From Parendozoicomonas sp. Alg238-R29 (GTDB lineage: Bacteria > Pseudomonadota > Gammaproteobacteria > Pseudomonadales > Endozoicomonadaceae), in NCBI RefSeq assembly GCF_947331445.1, contig NZ_CAMZOG010000012.1:1-64000 (forward strand): a DNA stretch of 64,000 nucleotides, given 5' to 3'. Each line of letters starts with the position of its first letter. Position 1 is the first letter of the stretch. The position numbers and the translations under genes are program-made. The notes beneath the pieces are model-generated. The model was not told where the DNA came from. It made no database searches and saw only the letters and a program-made list of their open reading frames with translations. Positions 38,204 to 47,703 of the stretch are shown piece by piece.

Positions 38204-38557
38204 TTAGTTAAGCTTCTCTTTGATGCGAGCCGCTTTACCGCTCAGTTCGCGCAGGTAGTACAACTTAGCCTGACGAACGTCACCACGACGCTTAACCTCG
38301 ATGCTTGCTACCAGAGGGCTGTAAGTCTGGAAAGTACGCTCAACACCAACACTGTTGGAAATTTTACGTACAGTAAAGGCAGAGTTCAGGCCACGGTTAC
38401 GCTTACCGATAACTACACCTTCGTACGCCTGCAGACGCTCACGGGTGCCTTCCTTTACGCGAACCTGTACTACTACAGTGTCGCCAGGTGCAAAAGAAGG
38501 AATTTCCTTTTGCATTTGTTCAGCTTCAAGCTGCTGAATGATCTTGTTCTTGCTCAT
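38204..38557 (-). CDS. rplS: 50S ribosomal protein L19
   Basis: L19 sits at the subunit interface of the 50S ribosome. From the ATG at 38557 the protein has 117 residues (E. coli 115) and begins [20 protein letters not shown], aligning with the family start. A TTG at 38575 would add six residues. The basic core [20 protein letters not shown] is characteristic. It is last in the rpsP-rimM-trmD-rplS operon. Confidence 0.98.
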   Translation of the reverse strand: MSKNKIIQQLEAEQMQKEIPSFAPGDTVVVQVRVKEGTRERLQAYEGVVIGKRNRGLNSAFTVRKISNSVGVERTFQTYSPLVASIEVKRRGDVRQAKLYYLRELSGKAARIKEKLN

Positions 38558-38650
38558 TTGCTCTGTTGCTCCCAAGTCAGTCGAAATCGAGAACCCGCTC
38601 TTTAGTCAAGCGAGGATTTCAAAATTTGGATTTCAAAATCCACTGTCGGA

Positions 38651-39418
38651 TCACTCACTGATTACCGGATCGTTATCCGCATCATGATAGTCACGGATAA
38701 ACTCAGCCAGTAGCTGCTCTTCTTCACTGGTCATGGCTCGACCTTCAAGAAGGTCTGGTCGCCTCAACCATGTGCGCCCCAATGACTGCATAAGCCGCCA
38801 CTTTCGAATACGCTCATGATTGCCGGAAAGCAAAACCTCCGGAACCGGTTTGCCTTCAAACACCTCAGGTCGGGTGTAATGAGGGCAGTCAAGCAAGCCT
38901 TCAGCAAATGAATCTTCCTGAGCGGAATCCTGATGACCCAGGGTGCCCGGTACAAAGCGCGATACGGCATCGATAAGTGTCATGGCCGGCAGTTCGCCGC
39001 CACTCAAGACAAAATCACCAAGAGACCATTCTTCATCAATCTCTTCGGCAACCAGCCGTTCATCTATGCCTTCGTACCGTCCTGCGACCAACACCAGCTT
39101 TTTCCTTTCAGCCAGTTCCTTCACTCCCGCCTGATCGAGTCTACGACCCTGAGGCGAAAGATAGATTACGGTCGTATCAGGACCAGCAGCTTCCTTTGCT
39201 GCCTGTATTGCATCACGCAGAGGTTGAATTTTCATCAACATGCCGGGACCACCGCCATAAGGCCGGTCATCCACTGTCCGATGTTTGTCATGAGTGTAAT
39301 CCCTGGGGTTCCAGGTATTCACTTCAATCAGTTCATTCCTGACTGCCCGCCCGCTGACACCATGTTTGGTAATCGCAGACAGCATTTCAGGAAAGAGCGT
39401 TACAACATCGAACCTCAT
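38651..39418 (-). CDS. trmD: tRNA (guanine37-N1)-methyltransferase
   Basis: TrmD methylates G37 of tRNAs and prevents frameshifting. The ATG at 39418 gives 255 residues, the same as E. coli TrmD, beginning [11 protein letters not shown]; a TTG at 39439 overlapping the rimM end is the alternative start. Motifs of the trefoil-knot SAM-binding site are visible: [24 protein letters not shown] and [20 protein letters not shown]. It follows rimM in the conserved operon. Confidence 0.97.
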   Translation of the reverse strand: MRFDVVTLFPEMLSAITKHGVSGRAVRNELIEVNTWNPRDYTHDKHRTVDDRPYGGGPGMLMKIQPLRDAIQAAKEAAGPDTTVIYLSPQGRRLDQAGVKELAERKKLVLVAGRYEGIDERLVAEEIDEEWSLGDFVLSGGELPAMTLIDAVSRFVPGTLGHQDSAQEDSFAEGLLDCPHYTRPEVFEGKPVPEVLLSGNHERIRKWRLMQSLGRTWLRRPDLLEGRAMTSEEEQLLAEFIRDYHDADNDPVISE

Positions 39419-39435
39419 TTGCACTGGTTTATAAC

Positions 39436-39996
39436 TCAAAAGTCTGGGTCCCAGTCGACCCGCATAAACCCTTCTTCAAGGTTTACTTCAGTTACCACCT
39501 GATCTTCCAGCCAGGGAACCAGACGTTCCCGCCTGTCGATGCTACCACTGGCGCCACGCACCACCAGAACATCATTAGCCCCGGTTTCCATCAAATGATG
39601 AACCTTACCCAGATTGACTTCGTTTCCGCCTTCATTCCGGGCTAAAACTGTCAGACCCTCAAGCTGGTGCCAGTAGAACTCATCAGCTTTTGGTTCTGGC
39701 AGATCTTGACTGTTGACCAGAATTTCAGCACCGATAAAAGTTTCAGCCTGATTCCGGTCTACCGTCCCTTCAACTAGAGCAATAAGCCCTTTGCCGTGGG
39801 AGCGGCCGCCGTCAAGTTTAACGGTTTTTTCACGACCGTTAGGGTATCGCAATCGCCACTGCCGGTAGTCAAGGATATTGGTCATAGGATCAGTAAAGGA
39901 ATACACCTTCACCCATCCTTTGATCCCGTATACCGCCGTGATACGCCCCATGACCAGAAGGTCTTCGGACGTTACAGCATCACCGGCAACAGTCAT
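39436..39996 (-). CDS. rimM: ribosome maturation factor RimM
   Basis: RimM assists assembly of the 30S head domain and binds S19. The protein has 186 residues from the ATG at 39996, which overlaps the rpsP stop (ATGA). It has the N-terminal barrel start [22 protein letters not shown] and the PRC-barrel part with [12 protein letters not shown]. The order rpsP-rimM-trmD-rplS is near universal. Confidence 0.97.
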   Translation of the reverse strand: MTVAGDAVTSEDLLVMGRITAVYGIKGWVKVYSFTDPMTNILDYRQWRLRYPNGREKTVKLDGGRSHGKGLIALVEGTVDRNQAETFIGAEILVNSQDLPEPKADEFYWHQLEGLTVLARNEGGNEVNLGKVHHLMETGANDVLVVRGASGSIDRRERLVPWLEDQVVTEVNLEEGFMRVDWDPDF

Positions 39997-40232
39997 CAAG
40001 CGCTTTTCAGCAGTTGCTTAACGCGATCGCTCATCTGAGCACCTTGCTCAACCCAGTGGTTAACACGGTCAGTGTCAACACGCAGACGCTCTTCCTGACC
40101 ACGAGCTTGTGGGTTAAAGAAACCTACACGCTCAATAAAACGGCCAGTGCTGGCGTTGCGGCTGTCGGCAACGGTCAGATGGTAAAAAGGACGCTTCTTG
40201 GAGCCGCCCCGGGCAAGACGAATAGTTACCAT
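39996..40232 (-). CDS. rpsP: 30S ribosomal protein S16
   Basis: S16 is a small-subunit assembly protein. The 78-residue sequence begins [19 protein letters not shown], the unmistakable family signature. It is first in its operon, with a leader of about 175 nt after a predicted ribosomal-type promoter. Unusually, ffh is not its direct neighbour here: two plus-strand genes lie between them. Confidence 0.98.
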   Translation of the reverse strand: MVTIRLARGGSKKRPFYHLTVADSRNASTGRFIERVGFFNPQARGQEERLRVDTDRVNHWVEQGAQMSDRVKQLLKSA

Positions 40233-40603
40233 GGAATAATCTCTTCCTGTGTAAGCATGCTTTGCAGCAAACAGCTTTTCGGCAGAACGACGTAAACCAC
40301 CGCCAGAAAGTTTTTTAGCTTTTTACTTAAGGCAGCCATAGGTGCTTCAAGCAATCCACTGAAATTCTTTCCAGACGAAAGAAGACCCGAGCCTTCTCCC
40401 GTAAAGGCGCAGTATTCTACGGTAATTTCAGCTTTATGCAATATAGGTTGTTTATCGGGTTAAGCTTCGCTTTGCCGACCGCCCAGACAGTAGCCCGCAA
40501 CAACCTGTTACAGAAATGGCTAACTATCTCGTCAGGCTGACGAAGGAAACCTCTCGACACGGAAAAACTCCAAGGAAGCAAACCAACGCTTCCGGAGTCC
40601 GTC
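40233..40603. other. rpsP leader and divergent spacer
   Basis: This 371-nt region contains the rpsP promoter at 40414-40441 and its untranslated leader (40233-40408). The right-hand 160 nt should drive the plus-strand gene at 40604; no clear promoter was found there. No small ORF looks real. Confidence 0.6.
40414..40441 (-). promoter_or_regulatory. promoter of the rpsP operon
   Basis: The minus strand has -35 TTGCAT (40436-40441), a 16-nt spacer and -10 TAGAAT (40414-40419), followed by the GC-rich stretch ACTGCGCC. This form is typical of growth-rate-controlled ribosomal promoters. Confidence 0.65.
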
Positions 40604-41860
40604 ATGAGTTCACTATTCAGGTATCTACCCCAACTATTATTAACTCTGGTTTGCCTTGTGCTCACTAACCCCAACCTATGGGCCGCAGGCATAAAAGATG
40701 GCGAAGTATGCTTTCGCGAGGTAATCAATTCAGAAGGGGAGGAAGAGTGCATTGCCCATACTTTACCCTACACGGGCCACACTCTGGCAGAATATCAGGC
40801 AGACCTTGCAGCAAGCCTCTCTTTAAAAGAGCTTCAGGAAGTCAACATATTCCTTCTAAACTCATACTTGCGTATCGCCAATGTCTTTACTAGGGAACAA
40901 CCCGCATATAATGGCAAATTGCGCAAACCTCCTTTAACAAAAACACCCATCGATGGTTACAGCATTCTCGGGGTGAACACGAGTAACCTTGATCAAACAA
41001 CACGACTGATAGCCCACACACTTCTGACACTACTAAATAATCGGGCTGCTGAAGTTTTCCCAAAAATATCACAGAAGGAGCTCAATCATATTGGTCATGT
41101 CCTTTACTCCATTGCCCATGGCCTCTACCTGAAAGAAGAACCAAACTTTAGAAAGCTCGCCAACCAAAAAGATGTGAAGTTACAGCACCTTTACAGCATA
41201 TACCGTGATGACGTAAGAATGGAAAAAAAGTACATTCTGCACAGCCCCCGATTTGCTAACCAACACCGGTTGCTTGTTGCCCTGCTTCTGGAACGCCTTG
41301 AGACTATCAAAGGATTCTCTCGACACTGGAACTCACTTGATCAAACCGACTGGATTCGTGCACACGTTCCTGAAATGAAAAAAAACGAGGGAAACATTCT
41401 TTACTTAGGAGCCATTACAGGCCTACAGGCAAAACTCTTTTATTTGCGTGGACACAATGTAAAGGCAACAGGCTACATCCCTCACTTAAAAACTTATTTG
41501 AAAGTTGAAAACCTTGAACCCACTCCAGCCATCAAAAAATACAAAGGGTATTCTATTTATTACTCTGAGTTTTTTTCCTGGAACATTCTGCACACCATCA
41601 AGGATATCTTTGCTCTGCCCGGGAAACGTACGGTTGTCATTCTCGACAAGGGATCATCACTGAACCTTAGAGAAGCCAGAGACAAGATTTCAATAGAAAA
41701 ACATTTTTATGGAAAGGATCCTTCTATCTGGGTGAAGGTAGACGAAAGCGAGGGAGAGCAAACAGCTCTGTACATCATCCGAAAGATCACCGAAGAACCA
41801 CTGAACATGACGCTTCCACCAACCAAAGTTATTATTCCTCAAAGAACAGCAGGTTCATAA
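40604..41860 (+). CDS. exported protein of unknown function
   Basis: I do not recognise this 418-residue protein. It has a clear signal peptide (about 1-28, ending NLWAAG), so it is exported. The body is mixed alpha/beta, with a segment that could be a nucleotide or sugar fold (GNILYLGAITGLQAKLFYL at about 264-282; KRTVVILDKGSS at about 343-354), but no catalytic motif stands out. It is followed by a 14-bp hairpin and then another plus-strand gene for an exported TPR protein 130 nt on, so the two may be functionally linked. Both lie between rpsP and ffh, which are usually adjacent. Confidence 0.8.
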   Translation: MSSLFRYLPQLLLTLVCLVLTNPNLWAAGIKDGEVCFREVINSEGEEECIAHTLPYTGHTLAEYQADLAASLSLKELQEVNIFLLNSYLRIANVFTREQPAYNGKLRKPPLTKTPIDGYSILGVNTSNLDQTTRLIAHTLLTLLNNRAAEVFPKISQKELNHIGHVLYSIAHGLYLKEEPNFRKLANQKDVKLQHLYSIYRDDVRMEKKYILHSPRFANQHRLLVALLLERLETIKGFSRHWNSLDQTDWIRAHVPEMKKNEGNILYLGAITGLQAKLFYLRGHNVKATGYIPHLKTYLKVENLEPTPAIKKYKGYSIYYSEFFSWNILHTIKDIFALPGKRTVVILDKGSSLNLREARDKISIEKHFYGKDPSIWVKVDESEGEQTALYIIRKITEEPLNMTLPPTKVIIPQRTAGS

Positions 41861-41873
41861 GAACCTGCTGTTC
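41842..41873 (+). terminator. perfect hairpin across the stop codon of the exported-protein gene
   Basis: Fourteen perfectly paired bases (AGAACAGCAGGTTC and its complement) surround the loop ATAA. The stem spans the end of the coding sequence and its TAA stop. There is no U tract, so it is terminator-like or a stability hairpin. Confidence 0.6.
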
Positions 41874-41991
41874 TAGCGCAAAGTGAGGCTGCCAACGAAT
41901 TCTGGCGACTCATAGACAACACCCCAGCCACTTATCGAACTGTATTCTATACTGCTTCCCCTTGATAAGAGTACGGTTCTGGGGGCAGAAA

Positions 41992-44439
41992 ATGAAACCG
42001 TCTGTACAGGCAGTCAAGCGTCACACACTTATCACTCTGCAGTTAATTATATTCATCTTGTCGCTTAATGCCGCACACGCCTCAACCGAAAAACCCGGAT
42101 ACGTCCCCCTGCCGCCACTGATGAATTCAATAATGATGAAAAGACAGATGCTTGATGCACAGCAGGAAGCACGGCAGGAAGGTGAAAAACAGGCAAGACT
42201 GCTAAGTGACCGACGGACAAATTTATTACACGAACAGCACGGTAACCATATCAACAGCACAGTGAACACCATCGTTGTAAATACCCCCATCCCGACGGTT
42301 CAGTTTATCGAAAAGGAGAGAAGCCTGTTATCAGGCATATTCCCTTGGAACAGACCACACATAACAAATGTAACATTCGTCACGAACATAACTGTGAACA
42401 CAACGATACAGCATATGTCCAACCTGTCCGTCATCCCACCCCCTGCACCGACCTCCAGCGTCGACACCCATATAGGCGAACTGATCACACTCTATTCTGT
42501 CGGCAACTTCACTAAGGTCATCCACCAGACAATCAGATTTACTCAGGCAGACTGGAACAACGCTCTCCCCATAAACTGGGCCATCGCCACATACATTTAC
42601 GGCTGGGCACTTTACAAATTCCGCAGATATGACGATGCACAAAAGACATTTCACCAACTTACTGGGCTGATCACCCCTCACGGAGCCAAGCCAGCCGCTT
42701 ATCTGATGCTGGCTGACATTGCCCTCGCCAGGAAAGACCCGAATCAAGCAAAACACATGCTAAAAACTGCTCTCGACACCTTCGATGCTTATGATAATTT
42801 CATGGAAGAAGCATGTATTGAACCAACTCCTCGCTCGACTATTCACTCCAAGCTCGCTCGAATCCTCGACCTGACAGGAGATCCCCGAGCAGCTGGATTT
42901 GAATTTAAAAACGCATTACACCATGCAGACAGTAAACAGAAACAAACTGTAGCCAGGGATATAGGTAACTTTTATCTCGAGCGAGGTAATCCTGAAGAGG
43001 CCAAAAAGCATTTTGAGGAAAGCCTTGAGCTTGCTAAACACTTCAACGACGCAGGTCAAATGTGTCACCTGCACCATCACTTAGCTATGGCTCATTCGAA
43101 CCTTGATCATGGAGAGGAAGCCCTGGAGCACGCCAAAGCTGCCCACCAACTGGCCTTGACCAACTCTCATATACCGGACCTGTTAACTTGTGCAACATCC
43201 AGTCTTGGCAGCGCACACCTAACCCTGGGCAACTACAAAGAGGCTCGCAAGAACTACGGCATTGCCCATGCACATGCCACTCATGATAAAAACAAAAACG
43301 CTCAAACCACGGCCCTTGGAAACCTGGCAAATGTGCACGCATGCACAGGCAATTACCAGGAAGCTATTCGTTGTTATGACGAAATACTTACCCTCCCCAG
43401 CAGTGAAAACACCAAACATGTCGCATTACATAACCGCGCAATATCATACCATGATTGGACAACCATGCTCATTGGAAACGTATATGAAAATTTTCGTAAA
43501 AACTGGAACCCCCCACGGCCCGAAGGTGGCATTCAGGGCCAAGACCCACAAATCACCATTATGGAGGCGTACAGGCAAAACTCACTCCCCTTCGACCCCG
43601 ACCAAATAGAACGTCTCAAAGAAGCTACCAACTATATGACCCGGATCATAGAGGACCTTCATACACTTCTCGCCAAGCATGAGGAATTAGTAACTTCGCT
43701 CCCTCCAATCTCTAACCTCCATGATTCACTCTTGCAACAAAGCCGGTACAATTTTGAAACTTTGCAGAATGCTCTCATGATCCTTGGAAACGCCAGGCAC
43801 GCCTTAAGGATATCGGAGCAATCCCGCAATCGCCGTGTGGTCGAAATGATTAGACGACGCAACACATATAACGAATACGCCCTGCCCCTTTCCGAAGAAA
43901 ATCTCTTTGATTTTATGAAGCTACAAGAGTCTCCAACAATACAGTTTAGCCTCACTAGCCAGCGCCTGATCACTTGGTATTTCAATCCATCGAAAAAGGA
44001 GAAATACCAACTACAAACCTTTTCATGCTTTGTGGGGTATGAAAAAAGCAGTGACCCCAACACATTACGCAATCTCTTACAGAGGGATAAGCAAACACTT
44101 GAGAACAACGACTCCTATTTAGAACTTGGACTGGATACCATGCCGCCCCAACAACTCCAAAAAGCTGAAGAGTGCCTACGCCCTCTCGCACTTTCACTCC
44201 AAAAAGACTTTCTACACAGGCCTTTCCACGTTATCAATCTGACTGGGGATTATACTGGCCTGATGTTTAAAATTATTGGCCGTTTGATAGATGAAACGGG
44301 AGACCTAAGGTTCTCAACAAATGTCTCCCCAAAAACATATATTTCCGTTGCCCACATGATGGCTATCGCAGATCAGGAACAACCGACACCGTTTGAAAGC
44401 TCTTTATCAGAGAAAGAAAAAAGCCTCACCAGAATGTGA
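41992..44439 (+). CDS. exported TPR protein with truncated CHAT-like C terminus
   Basis: From the ATG at 41992 (GGGGG upstream) the protein has 815 residues; a TTG at 41962 is less likely. A signal peptide spans about 12-32. A coiled region rich in Gln and Asn follows, then at least six tetratricopeptide repeats between about 185 and 490 (for example NLANVHACTGNYQEAIRCYD). The part after about 640 (SPTIQFSLTSQRLITWYF, then LRPLALSLQKDF) resembles the opening half of a CHAT caspase-like domain, which often follows TPRs. The His-Cys catalytic half is missing. The final residues (EKEKSLTRM) are encoded by the ffh terminator hairpin, so the gene looks truncated. The CHAT reading is tentative. Confidence 0.75.
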   Translation: MKPSVQAVKRHTLITLQLIIFILSLNAAHASTEKPGYVPLPPLMNSIMMKRQMLDAQQEARQEGEKQARLLSDRRTNLLHEQHGNHINSTVNTIVVNTPIPTVQFIEKERSLLSGIFPWNRPHITNVTFVTNITVNTTIQHMSNLSVIPPPAPTSSVDTHIGELITLYSVGNFTKVIHQTIRFTQADWNNALPINWAIATYIYGWALYKFRRYDDAQKTFHQLTGLITPHGAKPAAYLMLADIALARKDPNQAKHMLKTALDTFDAYDNFMEEACIEPTPRSTIHSKLARILDLTGDPRAAGFEFKNALHHADSKQKQTVARDIGNFYLERGNPEEAKKHFEESLELAKHFNDAGQMCHLHHHLAMAHSNLDHGEEALEHAKAAHQLALTNSHIPDLLTCATSSLGSAHLTLGNYKEARKNYGIAHAHATHDKNKNAQTTALGNLANVHACTGNYQEAIRCYDEILTLPSSENTKHVALHNRAISYHDWTTMLIGNVYENFRKNWNPPRPEGGIQGQDPQITIMEAYRQNSLPFDPDQIERLKEATNYMTRIIEDLHTLLAKHEELVTSLPPISNLHDSLLQQSRYNFETLQNALMILGNARHALRISEQSRNRRVVEMIRRRNTYNEYALPLSEENLFDFMKLQESPTIQFSLTSQRLITWYFNPSKKEKYQLQTFSCFVGYEKSSDPNTLRNLLQRDKQTLENNDSYLELGLDTMPPQQLQKAEECLRPLALSLQKDFLHRPFHVINLTGDYTGLMFKIIGRLIDETGDLRFSTNVSPKTYISVAHMMAIADQEQPTPFESSLSEKEKSLTRM

Positions 44440-44447
44440 TGAGGCTT
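44421..44447 (-). terminator. intrinsic terminator of ffh, overlapping the TPR gene end
   Basis: The minus strand has an 8-bp stem (AAGCCTCA and TGAGGCTT) followed by TTTTCTTTC. It lies 34 nt past the ffh stop. The opposite-strand TPR gene ends inside the hairpin. Confidence 0.9.
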
Positions 44448-44481
44448 GATGTTCTACCTGGATATTTTTAGCTGGAGAGAC

Positions 44482-45915
44482 TTAGAACGGGAACTTCTTA
44501 CCACCACCAGGAGGCAACATGCCGCCGGGGCCACCCATTCCGCCCATGCTACCCATTCCGCCGGGCATCTGGCCTTTCAGGCCGCCAAGGCCACGCATCA
44601 TCTTGGCCATACCACCTTTGCCGGTCATCTTCTTCATCATTTTGGCCATCTGCTTGTGTTGCTTGATCAAGCGATTGATGTCCTGAATCTGAGTACCGGA
44701 ACCAGCAGCGATACGCTTCTTGCGAGAACCGTTGATCACATCAGGCTGGCGACGCTCTTTCGGAGTCATGGAGTTGATAATAGCTTCCATCTGCACAAAC
44801 ATTTTATCTGTTTGTGGATTCTGAGCCATCTGAGCCATGTTACCCATGCCAGGCAGTTTGTCCATCAGGCCACCTATGCCGCCCATGGTTTTCATCTGCT
44901 GCAGCTGATCTTTGAAATCTTCCAGGTCAAAGCCCTTACCCTTCTTTAGCTTGGTAACCAGCTTGTCGGCTTTTTTCTTGTCGAGCTTACGTTCTGCTTC
45001 TTCCACCAGAGACAGAATGTCACCCATACCCAGAATACGGGAAGCGATACGATCAGGGTGGAAAGGTTCCAGCGCCTCGATCTTTTCACCCATACCCAGG
45101 AATTTGATAGGCTTGCCAGTGATATGGCGAACAGACAACGCTGCACCACCACGAGCATCACCATCGGCCTTAGTCAGAATCACACCAGTCAGAGGCAGTG
45201 CATCGTTAAAGGCTTTGGCAGTATTCGCGGCGTCCTGACCGGTCATAGCGTCAACCACGAACAGGGTTTCAATAGGATTAATAGCTGCGTGCAGGTCTTT
45301 AATCTCGCCCATCATGCTTTCATCAACATGGAGACGGCCTGCAGTATCAATGATAACGACATCAATGTGCTTCTGGCGGGCATCCTGAATCGCATTGCGT
45401 GCGATATCAATGGGTTTCTGTTCTGTTGTGGAGGGGAAGAAATCCGCATCCACTTCTTTTGCCAGAGTTTCCAACTGCTTGATAGCCGCCGGACGGTAAA
45501 CATCGGCACTGGCGACCATCACGGACTTTTTCTTGCGCTCTTGAAGCCATTTCGACAACTTGGCCACAGAGGTAGTTTTACCCGCCCCTTGCAAACCTGC
45601 CATCAAAATAACAGCTGGCGGCTGGGTGGCCAGATTCAACTCATCGTTGGCAGCCCCCATCACTTCGATCAGCTCGCTATTCACGATCTTCACAAAGATC
45701 TGGCCCGGGCTCAGGCTTTGCTGGACTTCGTGACCGATAGCCCGCTCACGGACCCGGCTAACGAAATCCTTGACCACTGGCAGAGCTACATCAGCCTCCA
45801 GCAGCGCCATGCGGACTTCCCGAAGGGTGTCCTTGATATTATCTTCAGTTAGCTTCGCCTGGCCGGTGACATGCTGGAGTGTCTTTGACAGGCGATCAGA
45901 AAGGTTCTCGAACAT
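44482..45915 (-). CDS. ffh: signal recognition particle protein Ffh
   Basis: Ffh binds 4.5S RNA and signal sequences to target membrane proteins to FtsY. From the ATG at 45915 (MFENLSDRLSKTLQ) it has 477 residues; the ORF continues 21 codons upstream without conservation. The GTPase NG domain shows GLQGAGKTTSVAKLS, DTAGRLHVDE and TKADGDARGGAALS. The M domain has the GSGT RNA-binding motif and a methionine- and glycine-rich C terminus (MPGGMGSMGG). Accessory plus-strand genes flank it on both sides. Confidence 0.98.
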   Translation of the reverse strand: MFENLSDRLSKTLQHVTGQAKLTEDNIKDTLREVRMALLEADVALPVVKDFVSRVRERAIGHEVQQSLSPGQIFVKIVNSELIEVMGAANDELNLATQPPAVILMAGLQGAGKTTSVAKLSKWLQERKKKSVMVASADVYRPAAIKQLETLAKEVDADFFPSTTEQKPIDIARNAIQDARQKHIDVVIIDTAGRLHVDESMMGEIKDLHAAINPIETLFVVDAMTGQDAANTAKAFNDALPLTGVILTKADGDARGGAALSVRHITGKPIKFLGMGEKIEALEPFHPDRIASRILGMGDILSLVEEAERKLDKKKADKLVTKLKKGKGFDLEDFKDQLQQMKTMGGIGGLMDKLPGMGNMAQMAQNPQTDKMFVQMEAIINSMTPKERRQPDVINGSRKKRIAAGSGTQIQDINRLIKQHKQMAKMMKKMTGKGGMAKMMRGLGGLKGQMPGGMGSMGGMGGPGGMLPPGGGKKFPF

Positions 45916-46142
45916 CCGGCGCTCTCTTGATCTCGGGAGCCGATTCCAAAATCGAGGCAGTCGGCTCCAAGCGTTCATATATAAAAGAGTGATTATACCC
46001 GCACCCGGACCATTACTGCACCCCGAAAGCCATGGGACTTGTCACCGGCGCTCATCAAACATTACAAAATCAAAAATTACAACACAGCAACTTCACCGCA
46101 GTTGGACGATAATCCCAAGTCGATCACCAATAGCGACCGCTT

Positions 46143-47636
46143 ATGAATTGGGTAAAAACAACCAGGCAGATAGTCATACTTTTACTTTCAGCAACCTTGC
46201 TTTTATCGGGCGCTGCCAGGGGGGATATAGAAATTGCAGGTTTTAACCCTGCTCAGGCCCAAAGAACAACCATCCGGGATATTCTGAGAGAAAAGCGTTT
46301 TTTTGATGAGCTGAACCAGTTGCAGACCCTCAGGGAGTACGAAGAGGCAGATATCCACGAAAAAGTCGAGATGGGGCTAACTGAAACAACGAACAGGTAT
46401 TGGCACAGCACACGGCACGACCCCATCACAGGCCTTATTAGCACTACAATATTCTATGGCTCTATAGCTGGCATTATTGGGTGGAATCGTGCTTATCTGG
46501 CAAAAACAGTCACCAATTTCAACCCGGTTGTTTTGAGTTCGTTAACCAGTATTTCTGCCATTTTTGGTACAACCCTGCTTTCAGCCACTGTTTACTTTAT
46601 CTTTGGAGCGGCCTATGCCATCAATCCTCCACTACTCAGCGAACAACCGCTCATTTACCAATACGGCAGCAAGAAACTGCTCTTACCATCATCTATCCAG
46701 CAACATATAGAAAACGATCTTTTCTACAACTACTGGCAGACTCCCACAGCCGACGGCTTTTCACGCCTTGAGCGGGTACTTGATATAGCCCTGCGCCTGC
46801 CGCTGCATACCAAAAATCTCGATTACAATGAGACAGCAATCACCGAGGCTCTCCAAAATTTTTCACCCGATGTCATTAACCGTCTGAAGCGTTTTGCCAA
46901 AACCGAAATTTATCTGCAAAAGATGACTCCACAGCTTGAGGGACACTACCCCGTATACTTCCATGGACCTCCAGGCACAGGAAAAACCTATGCAGTGAAA
47001 AAATTAGCCAAGGCCATGGGTACAGGGCTGACAAGCGTTATTCTGGACGGCGCCTCTATCAAAGACATTGTTGGCACATCTTCGACAGACATCAACCCGC
47101 AGCCCGGCCGACTACTGGAAGCCATCGCCCACACACCTTCCCGGGATACCGTAAACCACAGCAACAAGGTTTTATTTATTGATGAGTTTGATCGTCTGCT
47201 CACCGCTGACGACAAGGACTCCCGGGATGTTCTGGGTTTTATGCTCAAACTTCTGGATCCAACCAACCGGAAGTTTTACAGCCCTTTCCTCCAGACTGAG
47301 ATACGGCTGCCAGACACCATTATTCTCGCAGGCAATGCCGACCTGCAAACTTTGGCGCGCAAATACCCACGCCTGGAAGCACTGGCTTCACGGATCGACA
47401 GCATCGCCTTTGATGGTTTTGATGAGCAGGCGAAAAGAGACATTACCGAAAATGTTTTGATCCCAAAGCTGGAGAGCAGCTATCGCTCTCTGGGGCAGGA
47501 ACTCAGTAACTCTACTATCTCAGATACGGAGCGAGATATGATCAACGCTTTTATCTCTCAAGATAATGATCCGGGGCTGCGTAGTCTGGAAAAGTACATT
47601 TACACACTTTTTGAACAACGATTACTGCAACCTTAG
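46143..47636 (+). CDS. membrane-anchored AAA+ ATPase
   Basis: This 497-residue protein begins with a signal-peptide-like segment (about 9-26). It has one or two further hydrophobic stretches (about 96-115 and 128-160), then an AAA+ domain: Walker A GPPGTGKT at 275-282, Walker B VLFIDEFD at 343-350, a sensor-1-like ILAGNAD, and an arginine-finger-like RLEALASRID. The motor most resembles single-ring AAA proteins of the FtsH/Bcs1 kind, but no protease domain is present. If the N terminus is exported as drawn, which side of the membrane the motor faces is unclear, since it needs cytosolic ATP. Its function is unknown. It sits between ffh and ypjD, genes that are usually direct neighbours. Confidence 0.8.
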   Translation: MNWVKTTRQIVILLLSATLLLSGAARGDIEIAGFNPAQAQRTTIRDILREKRFFDELNQLQTLREYEEADIHEKVEMGLTETTNRYWHSTRHDPITGLISTTIFYGSIAGIIGWNRAYLAKTVTNFNPVVLSSLTSISAIFGTTLLSATVYFIFGAAYAINPPLLSEQPLIYQYGSKKLLLPSSIQQHIENDLFYNYWQTPTADGFSRLERVLDIALRLPLHTKNLDYNETAITEALQNFSPDVINRLKRFAKTEIYLQKMTPQLEGHYPVYFHGPPGTGKTYAVKKLAKAMGTGLTSVILDGASIKDIVGTSSTDINPQPGRLLEAIAHTPSRDTVNHSNKVLFIDEFDRLLTADDKDSRDVLGFMLKLLDPTNRKFYSPFLQTEIRLPDTIILAGNADLQTLARKYPRLEALASRIDSIAFDGFDEQAKRDITENVLIPKLESSYRSLGQELSNSTISDTERDMINAFISQDNDPGLRSLEKYIYTLFEQRLLQP

Positions 47637-47703
47637 GGTGACTCCCCCTTCACCCCCGACACGGGTTATGCCACACTCTGTGCACTATGGATAAGGTGAG
47701 CCA

